A stretch of 64,000 nucleotides of DNA from Lepus europaeus (taxonomy: Eukaryota > Chordata > Mammalia > Lagomorpha > Leporidae), in assembly GCF_033115175.1 (NCBI RefSeq), contig NC_084831.1:11132540-11196539 (forward strand), in the 5' to 3' direction. Position numbers and translations under genes: made by a program. Shown here in pieces: positions 45,566 through 56,010 of the stretch. The notes under the pieces are model-generated. The model ran no database searches. It saw only the letters and a program-made list of their open reading frames with translations, and was not told the origin of the DNA. Position 1 is the first letter of the stretch. The number at the start of each line of letters is the position of its first letter.

Positions 45566-45805
45566 TTTTTTTTTTTTTTCTTTTTTTAAAGATTTATGAA
45601 TTATTTGAAAGGTAGCGTTTTAGAGAAAGAAAAGGAGAGACACAGAGATCGTCCACTCACTGGTTCACTCCCAAATGGCAGCAATGACTGGGCCGGGGCC
45701 AACCTGAAGCCAGGAGCTTCTTCCAGGAACAGGGGCCCAAGGATTTGGTTAGCAGGGAGATTGGAAATGGAACAGCTGGGACTTGAACCGGCATCCTCAG
45801 AGCCG
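45566..45805 (-). mobile_element. C-SINE, antisense, head missing
   Basis: T-run, AAAGATTTATGAATTATTTG, then the body complement to GGGACTTGAACCGGCATCC. Confidence 0.8.
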
Positions 45806-46394
45806 GCCCAAGGGGGCAGCCTTCTCAGCAGGGCCTCTGTGGGTCAGACCCAGGCCAGGGGTCTATCTACAGGGCCAGAGAGGATAACGGCCCCCTTCCA
45901 AGGCACCGCACCCTCCCCCTGGCCGTTAGCGTGGGCATCAGCATCTCCGGCTGCTGAGGATGGGCCTGCCCATTGACCTTCCTGGCCTCCCACGGGCCAG
46001 ACCAACCCACACCTGACCCCTGTTGGGTAAGGTCCTCGGCCCTGTCCTAAGCCTGGCTCAACAGCTTCATGACCAAGGACCGCAGTGCAGTGTGAAGGGC
46101 TCGACCTGCCGAGCGCTCCTGGGTGCTGGCCAACGAGGACCCCCGCTGTGGGTGACCTCCCAGCTGCCCTCATTCCATCTGCTGACTGCCGGCTGATGGC
46201 CTGGGCAGACTGAGATCTCTGGGCCTGGGGCTCTGAGGGCACGCATGGAGCAGGATTCCCACACCCTCCCCCCTCCTGGGCCCCCATAGTCGGGCCCCGA
46301 GATCTCGGGGTTCCTCTGCTGTAGCAGGTGGTGTGTTACTCGAACCTCAACTAAAACAGGCTCTTTCTCAAAAGTCTTTATTGGTGTGAAGTTT
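45806..46394. other. Unassigned sequence ending in a spare AATAAA
   Basis: AATAAA on the minus strand at 46382-46377 lies outside any SINE and could be a distal CPLANE2 poly(A) site. Nothing else is recognised. Confidence 0.4.
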
Positions 46395-46397
46395 TGT

Positions 46398-46706
46398 GGG
46401 TTTTTTAAAAATTTATTTTAAAGTCAGAGTTACAGTGAGAAAGGGGGAGAGGGAGAGACAGAGATGTTCTACCCATTGGTTCACTCCCCAAATGGCCACA
46501 GCAGCTAGGGCTGTGCTGGGCCAAAGTCAGGAGCCTGGAGCTTCACCCAGGTGTCCACGTGGGTGGCAGGCCCAATGATCTGGGCCATCTTCTGCTGCTT
46601 TCTCAGGTGCATTAGCAGGGAGCTGGGTGGGAAGTGGAGCAGCCTGGACTTGACCCAGCGCTCGTATGGGATGCTGGCATCCTAGATGGTGGCCCAACCC
46701 GGCCCC
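46398..46706 (-). mobile_element. C-SINE, sense to CPLANE2
   Basis: AAAAATTTATTTTAAAGTCAG tail (AATAAA at 46417-46412 on the minus strand) to the head complement GGTGGCCCAACCCGGCCCC. Confidence 0.85.
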
Positions 46707-47310
46707 TGATGTTATCTATTCATATTTATTTGAAAGGCAGAGCAATAAAGATAGGGAAATAGAGACAGAGACATATTCATCTGCTGGTTCACTCCCCAAA
46801 CGCTGGCAGAAGCTGAGGTTGGCCCAGACTGGAGCCAGGAAACTGGAACTCAATAGGGGTCTCCCTAGGGGGTGGCAGGGACCCAAGTACCTGGGCCATC
46901 GCCACATCGGCAGGAAGCTGGGTCGGAAGTGGAGCTGAAACTTGAAGCCGCGCACTCCGTTACGGGATGCGGCTGTCCCAGGTGGCGACTTCCCTGCTGA
47001 GCCCACCCCAATCTAGGCTCTTGGTCGAAGTCACTCGAGGTCCAGGACCCTGCTGTACCCTCCCCGTGGTCCGTGGGTGCTGGCCCATGGGGAAGGGTGG
47101 GGGTGACTGGGGGAGGTGTCTGAGCTCCAGGGTAGCCCCCACCCCGCTGTCACCCTGAATCCTGCAGGGGGGCCCTCTGGGGTGACCTTCTCAGGCCCCG
47201 CCCTCCCCGACCAGGCCTCCCAGGCCAGTCCTGAGGATGAGGTCACCCTGTTGTCCGGCCTTAGCTGCTGGGCCCTGTCCTCCCTCGTGGGTCAGGGCCA
47301 GGAGTGGGGA
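46700..47310 (-). other. CPLANE2: CPLANE2 3'UTR, probably ending in a sense-oriented SINE
   Basis: After the TGA at 47313-47311 there is no AATAAA or ATTAAA on the minus strand until 46730-46725, which lies in the tail of a C-SINE in the same orientation as the gene. Further signals follow at 46417-46412 (second SINE tail) and at 46382-46377 (outside the SINEs). The end chosen here is provisional. Confidence 0.4.
46710..47005 (-). mobile_element. C-SINE, sense to CPLANE2, in its 3'UTR
   Basis: TATTTATTTGAAAGGCAGAGC tail with AATAAA at 46730-46725 (minus) to the head complement GGTGGCGACTTCCCTGC. Confidence 0.82.
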
Positions 47311-50300
47311 TCACGGGTGCCCACTCGTGATGCCACCCTCCTCAGCCGGGGGCGCTCTCTGCGGGTTGGGAAGCAGGCCAGCAGCCACCTGATCCTGGTG
47401 CCACAGCTGCTCAGCGAGCCCGTTGAGCACGTGGGCAACGTCAGCCAGCCCGGCCCAGCCGTCCAGCGTGCGCCCGTCAGCCAGTCGCCGCCCGGGCACA
47501 CTCTTCACCCGCAACAGGGGCAGCTCCCAGGCCTGCCGGAAGGCCGTGAGGTCGCGCTCGGGCACGTCTGTGTGCATGTACTGGTCAAACCTGCAGGAGG
47601 GTCAAGGAATCCACCCGGGAGTCTCTGCGCCAGCCCCCCCAGCCCGCCTTCGCCCTCCTCCCGGAACCCCACCCCTACCCCTGCTGCTCTGCAGGGCAGA
47701 GCCAAGGTCCCTGACCGCTCTGCCCGGCGTCCGGCCAAGGACAGCCCGACTGTCCCAGGGGCCGCCCAGAGGATACTTGGAGCCAATGACCATCCTGACA
47801 ACAGCAGGGGTCTCGCCCGCGACGCGGGCCAGCTGGCCCGGGAGGTCTTCAAAGGAGGCACGGTCGGTGAAGGAGAAGAGGAAGAGGAAGGCGTCTGTGT
47901 TTTCCTTGCAGGCCTGGGGGTGGAGAGGCCGGCTCACAGGCCGCGCGCCACACAGCCGAGCCCTCCACCCGTGGCAGGGCCCAGAGTAACAATCCTCCCT
48001 TCACAGGTGGGAAGCCGAGGCCAGGGAGCAGGGAGCGGCTGGCTGCAGGGCAGAGCGCCGGCGGGGACCCAGTCCGTGGTGCTGGCTCCGGGGCGCAGGC
48101 CCTCAGCCTGCTCGTGCCTGCCGACAGGGTCAGCCCAGCTCCGACCCCTGACTCAGCACCTTGCCCCGGCCATCCCCGCTCACCGGCAGCATGTGATCGA
48201 ACTTTCTGAGCGCCGCCTCGCCACAGTCCCAGAACTCAAAGCGGAACATGACGACACGGTCGCTGGCCTGCAGCTTGGCTGGCCAAAACACCACAGTGGT
48301 CTGGATGCCTGGGGAGGGCAGAGGTCTGCTGTTCAGCACGGGGGGGACCAGAAAGGAGGAAGGAGATACATCCCCGCGGGGGCAGCCCTGCTCTGATGGG
48401 GGAAGGCACAGCCCCTGACCCGGGAGAATTCCTAGCCCGATGGAGGACAGCGAGGCCTGCCTGGGAGCCCTGGCCATGCCGAAGCAGTGTCACTGCCTGC
48501 ACAGGGCCCACAGTGCCGGGACACCAGGGGCCGTGCAGCATCCAGCGGGAAGACACAAGGAAGCTGGGCCTCTCCTGAGTGCCCACCGCATCTCTAGCAG
48601 CAGCCCCACGGGCTTGGTACCGTTATCCACTGGGGACAGAGGAGCCAAGGAAGGCTCAGAGAGGGAGAGCGGCGCTCAGGGCCCAGGAAGTAGCAGGAAG
48701 CCTGGCTCACGCATTTCCTCCACCCCAGGAGGGCCTGGAAGGTGGGCAAAGGGTGGGGCCGCACTCACTCACCGATGGTCTCGTGGTGCGCCGTCGGCAC
48801 CTCCAGGCCGGCCAGCTTGGCCACCAGCGCTGTCTTGCCCACGCCACTCTTCCCAGACACGAAGACCTTGTAGCTGGCGGTATCAATGGCCACAGACGGG
48901 GGCAGCACTGGCCGTTCAAGCAGCCCTGGTGTTCGGAGGGCAGCAGAGGGTCAGAGGGCCAGCCGTGCACTTGCCGCCTGGGACCCCAGGACGGACAACC
49001 TCACCTCCACGGGCCTCTTCGGGGCTGACCCACCGTTCGTGGGTGTCAACATTTATCCCAGTGAGAGACAGGCCAGGAGAGAGATCCCCTCAACGACTCT
49101 TCTCTAAGCATCTGCTGCGGCCGGGCCGGGGCCGGGGCCGGAGTCAGGAACTGAAGGCTCAGCCAGTGGCAGGAACCAGGGACCCCACGGCCTGAGCCTC
49201 CCTGAGCCATACCTGCTGCCTCCCTGCGCTGAGTTGGGAATGAAGCCCAGGCATTGCAGTCTGGGACGCAGGTGTCCTAACCCGGTACAACTTCTAGGCC
49301 AGACGCTCTCACGCCAGCTTTACGGGAGCCTGAGACACGAAGAGACCGGCCTCCGCTCCTACGGTGAATCTGCTGATAGTTCTTCGCTGTTCTCCTTTCT
49401 GGGCGGGGTCAGGGTCAGAATGGGTATGCTCAGCTGGTAAGGACCTCAGGCGCTATGGCATAAGAGGTTCATCCTCTGCCTGAAGCTCCAGCATCCCATA
49501 TGGGCACCGGTTCAAGTCCTGGCTGCTCCTCTTCTGATCCAGCTCTCTGCTATGGCCTGGGAAAGATGGTCCAAGCACTTGGGCCCCTGCACCCGTGTGG
49601 GACCGGAAGAAGCTCCTGGCTTCAGATTGGCTCATCGCCAGCCATTGAGGTCATTTGGGGAGTGAATCAGCGGATGGAAGACCTTTCTCTCTGTCTCTTC
49701 CTCTCACTGTAACTCTACCTCTCAAATGAATAAATAAAATCTTTTAAAAAAAACCCTCAGGGCATCTGCTGGTTAAACACTGTAAAGTCACCACTTTCTG
49801 CCAGCCCAGCAACTTGACCCTGACCGTGGCCCAGGAAACAGTGGCTGTGTGACTCCCAGATCGGCTCCACCTACACGCACACAGCCACAGACGTGGCGGG
49901 GCAGGGACGGGTGACCCTCGGTGGGCCCCGCTTGGGGCGGCGCCCACGTGTGCACCTTCCCTTCCTCGGGTGCTCTATGGGGCAAACGCTGTGGACACCC
50001 CACTTTACAGAGGACAAACCTGAGTTATTCGTGGTCGCAGGGCTGGACAGTGGTGGGGTCTGGGTGACCCTCCCTCCAGCCCAGCCTTCTTAGCCTCCAC
50101 AGGAAGTAAAGTTTCAATGGCCATAGGTGAAAGTCATACTTTGAATTTGACTAACTTCTAAAAAAATAAATAAGAGTTACCCTTACCCACAAACTTCGGT
50201 CCATTACCTATCACGTGTAGCAAAGGGCTTAAGCCCAGCATCCAAAGGCGCAAGGATCACCACCTGAGGCTCCTAGGATCATGAAACATCCCATCAGCCA

Positions 50301-51442
50301 CTCAAGGTCTGGCTTGGAGACCCTGGAGCTTGGCCACAAAACCTCAGAGGCCCGTGGTCCTTTGCCACTCAGTGCGGCCCTGCACTGCAGCACTGGCATC
50401 TCCTGCTGCCCAGAGGCCCCCGGGTAAGACTCTGCCCTTGAACAGGACCCTGGGGGACAGGTTCTGCCCCCGCACACCAGTGCTACAGGCTGGGCCTTGG
50501 CCCACTCCAAGTAATACCGAGTTTTGTTGTTGTTGTTGTTGTTTTGACAGAGTTAGACAGTGAGAGAGAGAGAAAGGTCCTCCTTCCATTGGTTCACCCC
50601 CCAAATGGCTGCTATGGCCGGCGCGCTGCGCCAATCCGAAGCCAGGAGCCAGGTGCTTCCTCCTGGTCTTCCATGTGGGTGGTGCAGGGCCCAAGCACTT
50701 GGGCCATCCTCCACTGCCTTCCCGGGCCACCGCAGAGAGCTGGCCTGGAAAAGGAGCAGCCGGGACTAGAACCAGCACCCATACAGGATGCCGGCGCTTC
50801 AGGCCAGGGCTTTAACCCGCTGCGCCACAGCGTCAGCCCCTAATTTATTTGAAGAGTGATGCATGAGATGGTTCTCGCTGACACTACTAACACACGTGTT
50901 CGAATTCCTCCCTAGAAGAGCGCGGCCTTCCACAACGCCTTCCTTACCAAGTATCCTCAGGGAGCCCCGGTCAGCCGCGCAGAGCCCGGGGTGTGTGCGC
51001 CACAGGTCTGCGGGCTGAGGGCTGGCAGGTTCAAACGTGCGGGCCCAGACCCTGGGGCGCTCTGGCTCGTCCTGGGGAGCTGCGTCTTCTCCCACAGACA
51101 CAGACCAGGGGACGGGGCGCCATGCGCGCAGGGAGTGCGAGGTGCCCCTGCGGTCAGTTAGGTGCCAGGGCTGCTGACGGGGTTTGGGCTGTTTCCGCGC
51201 TCCCGGCCCCGCCGGTGGAATCCGCTCTGAGGGATCCGGGTCCCGGGGGGCCCACGGTTGAGGACGCGGGGGCGCAGGCGCTCGCCCCCGGGTGCTCCCC
51301 GCGGAGGGACGCGCGGCCGCGGGCACTCACCGAACAGCCGCCGGCGGCTCCTGCGCAGGACGCAGGCCAGGTACTCCTTGCCCTCGGGGCTCTCGTGCCA
51401 GTCTGGGACAATGGCCGAGCCGGGCGCGGGCGGGCGAGCCAT
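47311..51442 (-). CDS. CPLANE2: CPLANE2 (RSG1), ciliogenesis and planar polarity effector GTPase, complete CDS in 5 exons
   Basis: Exons, in order of translation: 51331-51442, 48773-48925, 48184-48308, 47777-47913, 47311-47590. All junctions are GT-AG with matching phases; 807 nt, 268 aa (human is 258 from memory). It starts MARPPAPGS. The P-loop GKSGVGKT is at residues 62-69. The switch II region reads FWDCGE in place of the usual WDTAGQ, and IGSKFDQ stands where NKxD is normal, both typical of this atypical Rab-like GTPase. Family knowledge: it works with Fuzzy, Inturned and Wdpcp at the ciliary base, in intraflagellar transport assembly and ciliogenesis. The last residues differ from human (QRAPPAEEGGITSGHP against PESAPE), consistent with a small indel that passes the old stop and adds about 10 residues. 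Confidence 0.95.
49060..49305 (-). mobile_element. Old C-SINE in CPLANE2 intron 1
   Basis: GAGAGACAGGCCAGGAGAGAG and, later, TGGGACGCAGGTGTCCTAAC are diverged body and head complements. Confidence 0.5.
49443..49752 (+). mobile_element. C-SINE in CPLANE2 intron 1
   Basis: Head CCTCAGGCGCTATGGC, CT-repeat and tail CAAATGAATAAATAAAATC. Confidence 0.85.
49753..50520. other. CPLANE2 intron 1 sequence with MIR-like relic
   Basis: About 49,995-50,070 (CACTTTACAGAGGACAAACC) resembles reversed MIR. Nothing else is recognised. Confidence 0.4.
50521..50842 (-). mobile_element. Young C-SINE in CPLANE2 intron 1, sense to gene
   Basis: A (TTG)n tail complement, GACAGTGAGAGAGAGAGAAA, and the head complement CGCTGCGCCACAGCGTCAGC. 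Confidence 0.85.
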
Positions 51443-51887
51443 GCTGGGCACCCTGGCGGGGGCAGGGGCGGCAGGGTGCTGAGAGCGGGCGGGGGGGAGA
51501 GGGGACCCGGGGCCCCTCTTGTCCCCTCCTCCCCTCCCAGCGCAGAGGGCGCAGTCCCGAGCGCCCCCTCCTCGTGTCTCCCCCCACCCCGCCCCGGGGA
51601 GTCAGCCCTTTATTTCCCTGGGCAGGGGGGGGCGGGAGCCGTTCTTGGGGGTCACACAGCCCTGCTCCTCTCCCTCCCGGGCTCCGACTCCCGGAGCCAC
51701 CCCCCTCTCTCACCGTCAGCCACACACGCGGGCGAGTACGCCTCGGGCGGCGACGGTCTCTTTAAAAGCCTTGCGCTGCGCTCCCGCCCCCCGGCCCGCC
51801 AGGTCCGCTTCCGCCAGGCCTGCGTCCGGCTTCGGCGCGCGCGCCGCCCGGACAGGCGCCGGGGCCCAGGACGCATGTGCAGAGGCC

Positions 51888-51901
51888 GTTGCCATGGGGA
51901 C
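51888..51901. promoter_or_regulatory. X-box-like RFX site in the CPLANE2 promoter
   Basis: GTTGCCATGGGGAC has one perfect RFX half-site (GTTGCC), a 2-nt spacer and a degenerate second half. RFX factors drive many cilium genes through GTYRCCNNRGYAAC, so the position suits a ciliogenesis gene. The second half matches poorly. Confidence 0.35.
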
Positions 51902-51969
51902 GCCGGGGCGGGGCGGGGCCGCTCACGCCGGCCGCCGCGCGGCGGTTGGGCGCCCGAGCCCGCGGGCGG

Positions 51970-51977
51970 TGACGTCA
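51970..51977. promoter_or_regulatory. CRE palindrome TGACGTCA
   Basis: Perfect CREB/ATF consensus about 530 bp upstream of the CPLANE2 start codon, inside the CpG island. Confidence 0.5.
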
Positions 51978-52310
51978 GGTCGGGGCCTCCTCCCAGGGGC
52001 CTTCCGTGCCGCTCCGTGTCCGGGACCGCGAGCGCGCACCAGCGCCTGCCGGCCTGCGGCGGACCTCCCAGCTCCCAGCTCCCAGCCTGCAGCCCCGCGC
52101 CGCTGCTGGACGCCGGGCGGTGGGTGTCGGGTGCAGCGGCTGCGGAGGGGCCGCTCGGCGAACGCTGTCCATCACAGGTTGTCATCGAGTTCCTGCAGTC
52201 GCGCGTGTGGCTGCCTTGCCAGGGTTCCCGTTCACTGAGGGCTGTGCCAGCAGCGAGGGCTGTAGAGGTCGCCGCATTTATAAAGCAGCCTGGGGCAATG
52301 GCAACTGCCG

Positions 52311-52615
52311 GGACCGGCGCTGTGGCGCAGTGGGGAAAGCCGCCGCCTGAGTGTCGGCATCCCATATGGCGCCGGTTCGGGTCCCGGCTGCTCCACTCCC
52401 GATCCAGCTCTCTTCTGTGGCCTGGGAAAGCAATGGAAGATGGCCCAGGTGCTTGGGTCCCTGCACCTGCGTGGGAGACCCGGCGGCATCGGCGCAGCTC
52501 CGGCCGTTGAGGCCATTTGGGGAGTGAACCAGCAGATGGAAGACCTCTCTCCATCTCTGCCTCTGCCTCTCTGCAACTCTGCCTTTCAAATAAATAAATA
52601 TTAAAAAAAAAAAAA
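52311..52615 (+). mobile_element. C-SINE
   Basis: Head GGGACCGGCGCTGTGGCGCA, B-box-like GGTTCGGGTCCCGGCTG and AAATAAATAAATATT tail; it lies just right of the CPLANE2 CpG island. Confidence 0.9.
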
Positions 52616-52619
52616 ACCA

Positions 52620-52946
52620 CTTTGCTCCAGGGTATAGTAGGTGAAGCCACTGCCTGTGATGCCAGTATAAATATGGGTGCTGGTTCAAGTCCTGGCTGCT
52701 CCACTTCCAATTCAGCTCCCTGCTATGGCCTGGGAAAGCAGTGGAAGATGGCCCAGGTACTTGGGCTCCTGCACCCACGTGGGAGACCCAGAAGAAGCTC
52801 CTGGCTCCTGGCTTCTGCCTGGCTCAGGCCCAGCACCAGCCATTGTGGCCATGTGGGGAGTGAACCAGCAGACAGATCTCTCTCTGTGTCTCTCCCTCTC
52901 TGTAACTCTGCCTTCCAAATAAGTAAAATAGATATTTTTAAAAAAG
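52620..52946 (+). mobile_element. C-SINE
   Basis: Head CTTTGCTCCAGGGTATAG, body, and tail TTCCAAATAAGTAAAATAGAT. Confidence 0.85.
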
Positions 52947-53169
52947 AAAACCAAAACCTTTACCCCAGCCACCAGGAGGGCTGTTCCTAGTGAGGCTGGA
53001 ATCAGCCAGGGGGCCAGCAACCCACAAATCATGGAGGCCCACCGGGGGTGAGGAGGGGACAAGGATGCGAAGACAGGGTGCTGTCCCCCATCCTGCTTGC
53101 CCCACAGCGAGGCAGAAGCCGTTCCTCGCCAATTCTGCAGCTCCAATCCCTCGCCCAGACGCCTGGCTC

Positions 53170-53470
53170 AGGGCTCTTATCCCATTCAGAGGCAGGGTCA
53201 TTCACAGACCTTCCACCCACTGGGTCACTCCCCAAATGGCCTCAACATCCAGGGCTGGGTCAGGTCAAAGTCAGGAGGCAGGACCTCCATCCTGGTCCCC
53301 GACGTGGGCGGCAGGGACCCAAGCACTCGAGCCCTCGCCTGCTGCCTCCCAGGGTGTGCATTCGCAGGCAGCTCGACCTGAAGCAGAGAAACCCGGACTC
53401 AAACCAGGAATTTCAGCGTGGGACACGGGCGTCCCAGGCAGCGGTGTGGCCCACGGTGCCACAATTTCAA
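53170..53470 (-). mobile_element. Old C-SINE, antisense
   Basis: CATTCAGAGGCAGGGTCATTC through the body complement to GTGGCCCACGGTGCCAC. Confidence 0.7.
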
Positions 53471-53985
53471 CAGTGACATTAAGGTTGTTTCTCAGTGCCT
53501 TGGCTCCGCAGAGAACTCTCCTCTCTGCCATGGCCCTGGCTGCACTGGTCTCTCCCCCGACTGCGGGTTCTGATGGGCTTCTTCCCCTGGCTACATCTGA
53601 GCAGGTGACCTCTGGCCATCACACCGGCACAGGTCACTCGACAGTGACATCAGCCCCGGCCACAGGCTGCCTTGGGCGTGCTGCGCCTCCCACAGCCCTC
53701 TGTCTGGGACATGGGAAGTCCGTCTTTCCTGATTCCACGAAGCCATCAACATCCTGCATCACTGACTGGAAGGCGAGGCCTGGGTGGTGCCCACCAGGGA
53801 CCCCCAAGAAAAGCTGCCCTCATCTGCCTCTACCAGTTTAGCAAGGTGAGGCTCCCTATTGGGAGCAACACTGTAAAATCTCCGTAGGCGTGTGTTAGGT
53901 TTCTGTGAAAAGTTTGCTTAAATGTAAACTTCATATCACACTGTCAGTTTTTGTCTTAATAAAACTATAAATAATAAAACTATAA
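53471..53985. other. Unassigned intergenic sequence with duplicated AATAAAACTATAAAT
   Basis: The 15-bp unit AATAAAACTATAAAT occurs twice in tandem near 53,958-53,988. No homologue is recognised. Confidence 0.5.
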
Positions 53986-54642
53986 ATCCGTGTGTTGAAA
54001 CTGAATCAGGGCTGGCACTGTGTCATAGCGGATAAAGCCACCGCCTGCAGCGCCGGCATCCCATGTGGGCGCTGGTTTGAGTCCTGGCTGCTCCACTTCC
54101 AATCCAGCTCTCTGCTATGGCCTGGGAAAGCAGTAGAAGATGACCCAAGTGCTTGGGCCCCTGCACCCGTGTGTGAGAGATCTGGAAGAAGCTCCTGGCT
54201 CCTGATCAGCGCAGCTCTGGCCGTTGCAGCCATTTGGGGAATGAACCAGCGGATGGAAGACCTCTCTCTCTCTCTCTCTGTCTCTCCTCTCTCTGTGTAA
54301 CTCTTTCAAATAAATAAATAAATCTTAAAAAAAAAAAAAAGAAAGAAACTGAACCTCCAGTGTGACAGTATTGAGGTGGGGTCTTCGAGGTGATTTGGAT
54401 TAGTGACCTTATAAAAAGGCTGGCGAGGACAGGTTTGCCTCTTCTGTCCCCTCCACACATACACAGGGCCCCTGACGCAGCAGCACCGAGGTGCCACCTT
54501 GGAAACAGGGCCCTCAGTGGACTTCAGAGCTGCTGGTGCCTTGATCCTGGAGCCCCTGCCCTCTCGAACGGTAAGAAATGCACCTGCCACTCCTGAATTA
54601 CCCTGTGGTGCTCCGTGACAGCAGCACAAACAGACTAAGACA
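53986..54642 (+). mobile_element. Decayed mammalian LTR-type repeat fossil, split by a SINE
   Basis: Flanks and pieces (GTGTGTTGAAACTGAA; CCAGTGTGACAGTATTGAGG; ACCTTATAAAAAGG; GGTGCCTTGATCCTGGAGCC; ACAGACTAAGACACC) follow an ancient mammalian repeat that I believe is a MaLR-type solitary LTR. It is broken and non-coding, old by its divergence, and interrupted by a C-SINE at 54008-54345. The family name is uncertain. Confidence 0.5.
54008..54345 (+). mobile_element. C-SINE inserted in the LTR-type fossil
   Basis: Full-length with AAATAAATAAATAAATCTT tail. GAAACTGAA occurs just before the head (about 53,997) and after the tail (about 54,346), consistent with target duplication. Confidence 0.88.
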
Positions 54643-54762
54643 CCCACGCAAGGGGGCGGACTTCTTAGCTCTCCGGCTTCCCCAACAACCCTCCTGCCCC
54701 TGGCTGGCTGTGCCGGCTGTACACGGGTGCAGCTCCATCTTTCCTGAGAAGCTCAGGAACAT

Positions 54763-55044
54763 TTTAAAATATTTAAATAACTAGGGAAAGATACAGAGAA
54801 ATCGTAAATATCAGTTGCTGGTTCATTCCGCAAATGACCACAGCAGGGGCGGGGCCAGACAGAAGCCAGATCCTGTAACTCCATTTGGGTTTCACACATG
54901 GGTGGGAGAGGTCCAAACACTTGGCCACCTTCAGTGCTTTCCCAGGCGCACTGGCAGGGAGCTGGATTGGAAGTGGAGTGGCCAGGACTTGAACCGGCTC
55001 CTCTGGCATGCCGGCTTGACCTGCTGTGTCACAAGGCAGGCCCC
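54763..55044 (-). mobile_element. Old C-SINE, antisense
   Basis: TTAAAATATTTAAATAACTAGG tail to the head complement GTGTCACAAGGCAGGCCCC. Confidence 0.78.
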
Positions 55045-55699
55045 AGGACCTGCCATTCTTGTTCGGCCAACGTGGCACGTCTCTGCTTTGGGATGAGGCG
55101 GTGGGTTCCTCCAGGAATGCCCTGTGTTGCAGTGCCTCGGGCTCAGATGCACTGGAAGCGATCCCCAGGCCAGTCCCAGCTGCCCTGGCTTTGCAGACCC
55201 CACTGCCCATGCGCTACTGCGACTGCCCGCCCCCTTCCTTCCAGGGCTGCCTGGGGGGAGGAGCACTTTGCTAGGGCTTTTAGGCATCTACTTAAGACAT
55301 CAGCTTGGCTTTGTGCACGCTGACAAGGTCTGGGCCCAGAGCCCAGCTTGTGGGGAACACACTGACTTTCCCACAGCTGGGGGCTGCTTATCCACTGTGC
55401 CAGCCTGGGGGGACCGTGCTTGGGAGTCAGAGGCCAGGGCGGGGGCACCACCCAGGTTGCAGAGGGCAGAAGAAACGGGCACACTCTCTCCAGTCCTTCC
55501 ATTCCCTTCTCAAGATCTGAAACGTTGCGGACTCAAAGCCTTCCACAGAGTGCCCCCATGTGGCCTGTGGGGGAATCACACCCATTCAACAGGTGGACAA
55601 TTCTTGGCTGGCTCCAGCTGAACCGCCCATCTTTGAGGCTGGTTCCAACACTGCCATTTCACTTATAAAATTAAAGTGGGATGACTGAACCAGGTTTTG
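55045..55699. other. Unassigned intergenic sequence
   Basis: No SINE, no recognised gene. Confidence 0.4.
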
Positions 55700-56010
55700 T
55701 TAGTTTTGAAATAGATTTACTTATTTAATTAAGAGTGACATAGAGATCTTCCGTCTGCTGGTTCACACCCCAAATGGCCATGACGATGAAGGCTGGGCCA
55801 GGCCAAAGTCAGGAACCAAGAACTCCATCCAGGTCTCCCATGTGGGTTGCAGGAGCCCACATACTTCAATCACCTGCTCCTTCCCAGGCACATAAGAAGA
55901 AAGCTGGATCCGAGGCAGCGTAGCCAGGACTCAAAACTGGCACTGTGCTTCGGGACATTCAGTCCCACAAACACCCGCTTATCCACTGTGCCACGTGGGT
56001 CTGCCCTGGG
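55700..56010 (-). mobile_element. Old C-SINE, antisense
   Basis: AGATTTACTTATTTAATTAAG tail to the head complement CACTGTGCCACGTGGGTCTG. Confidence 0.78.

Larger units (their letters stand above)
51170..52190 (-). promoter_or_regulatory. CPLANE2: CpG-island promoter of CPLANE2
   Basis: CpG density is high across the first coding exon and about 700 bp upstream of the ATG at 51442. A palindromic CRE (TGACGTCA) lies at 51970-51977, and GC-boxes (GGGGCGGGGCGGGG) at about 51,904-51,918. An X-box-like motif lies at 51888-51901. No TATA box is evident, and the exact start site cannot be placed. Confidence 0.7.

Noticed and set aside
50993-52510. 505-codon plus-strand open frame
   Set aside because: It spans the CPLANE2 CpG island and runs into a SINE; GC-rich DNA has few stops, and it has no recognisable domain.
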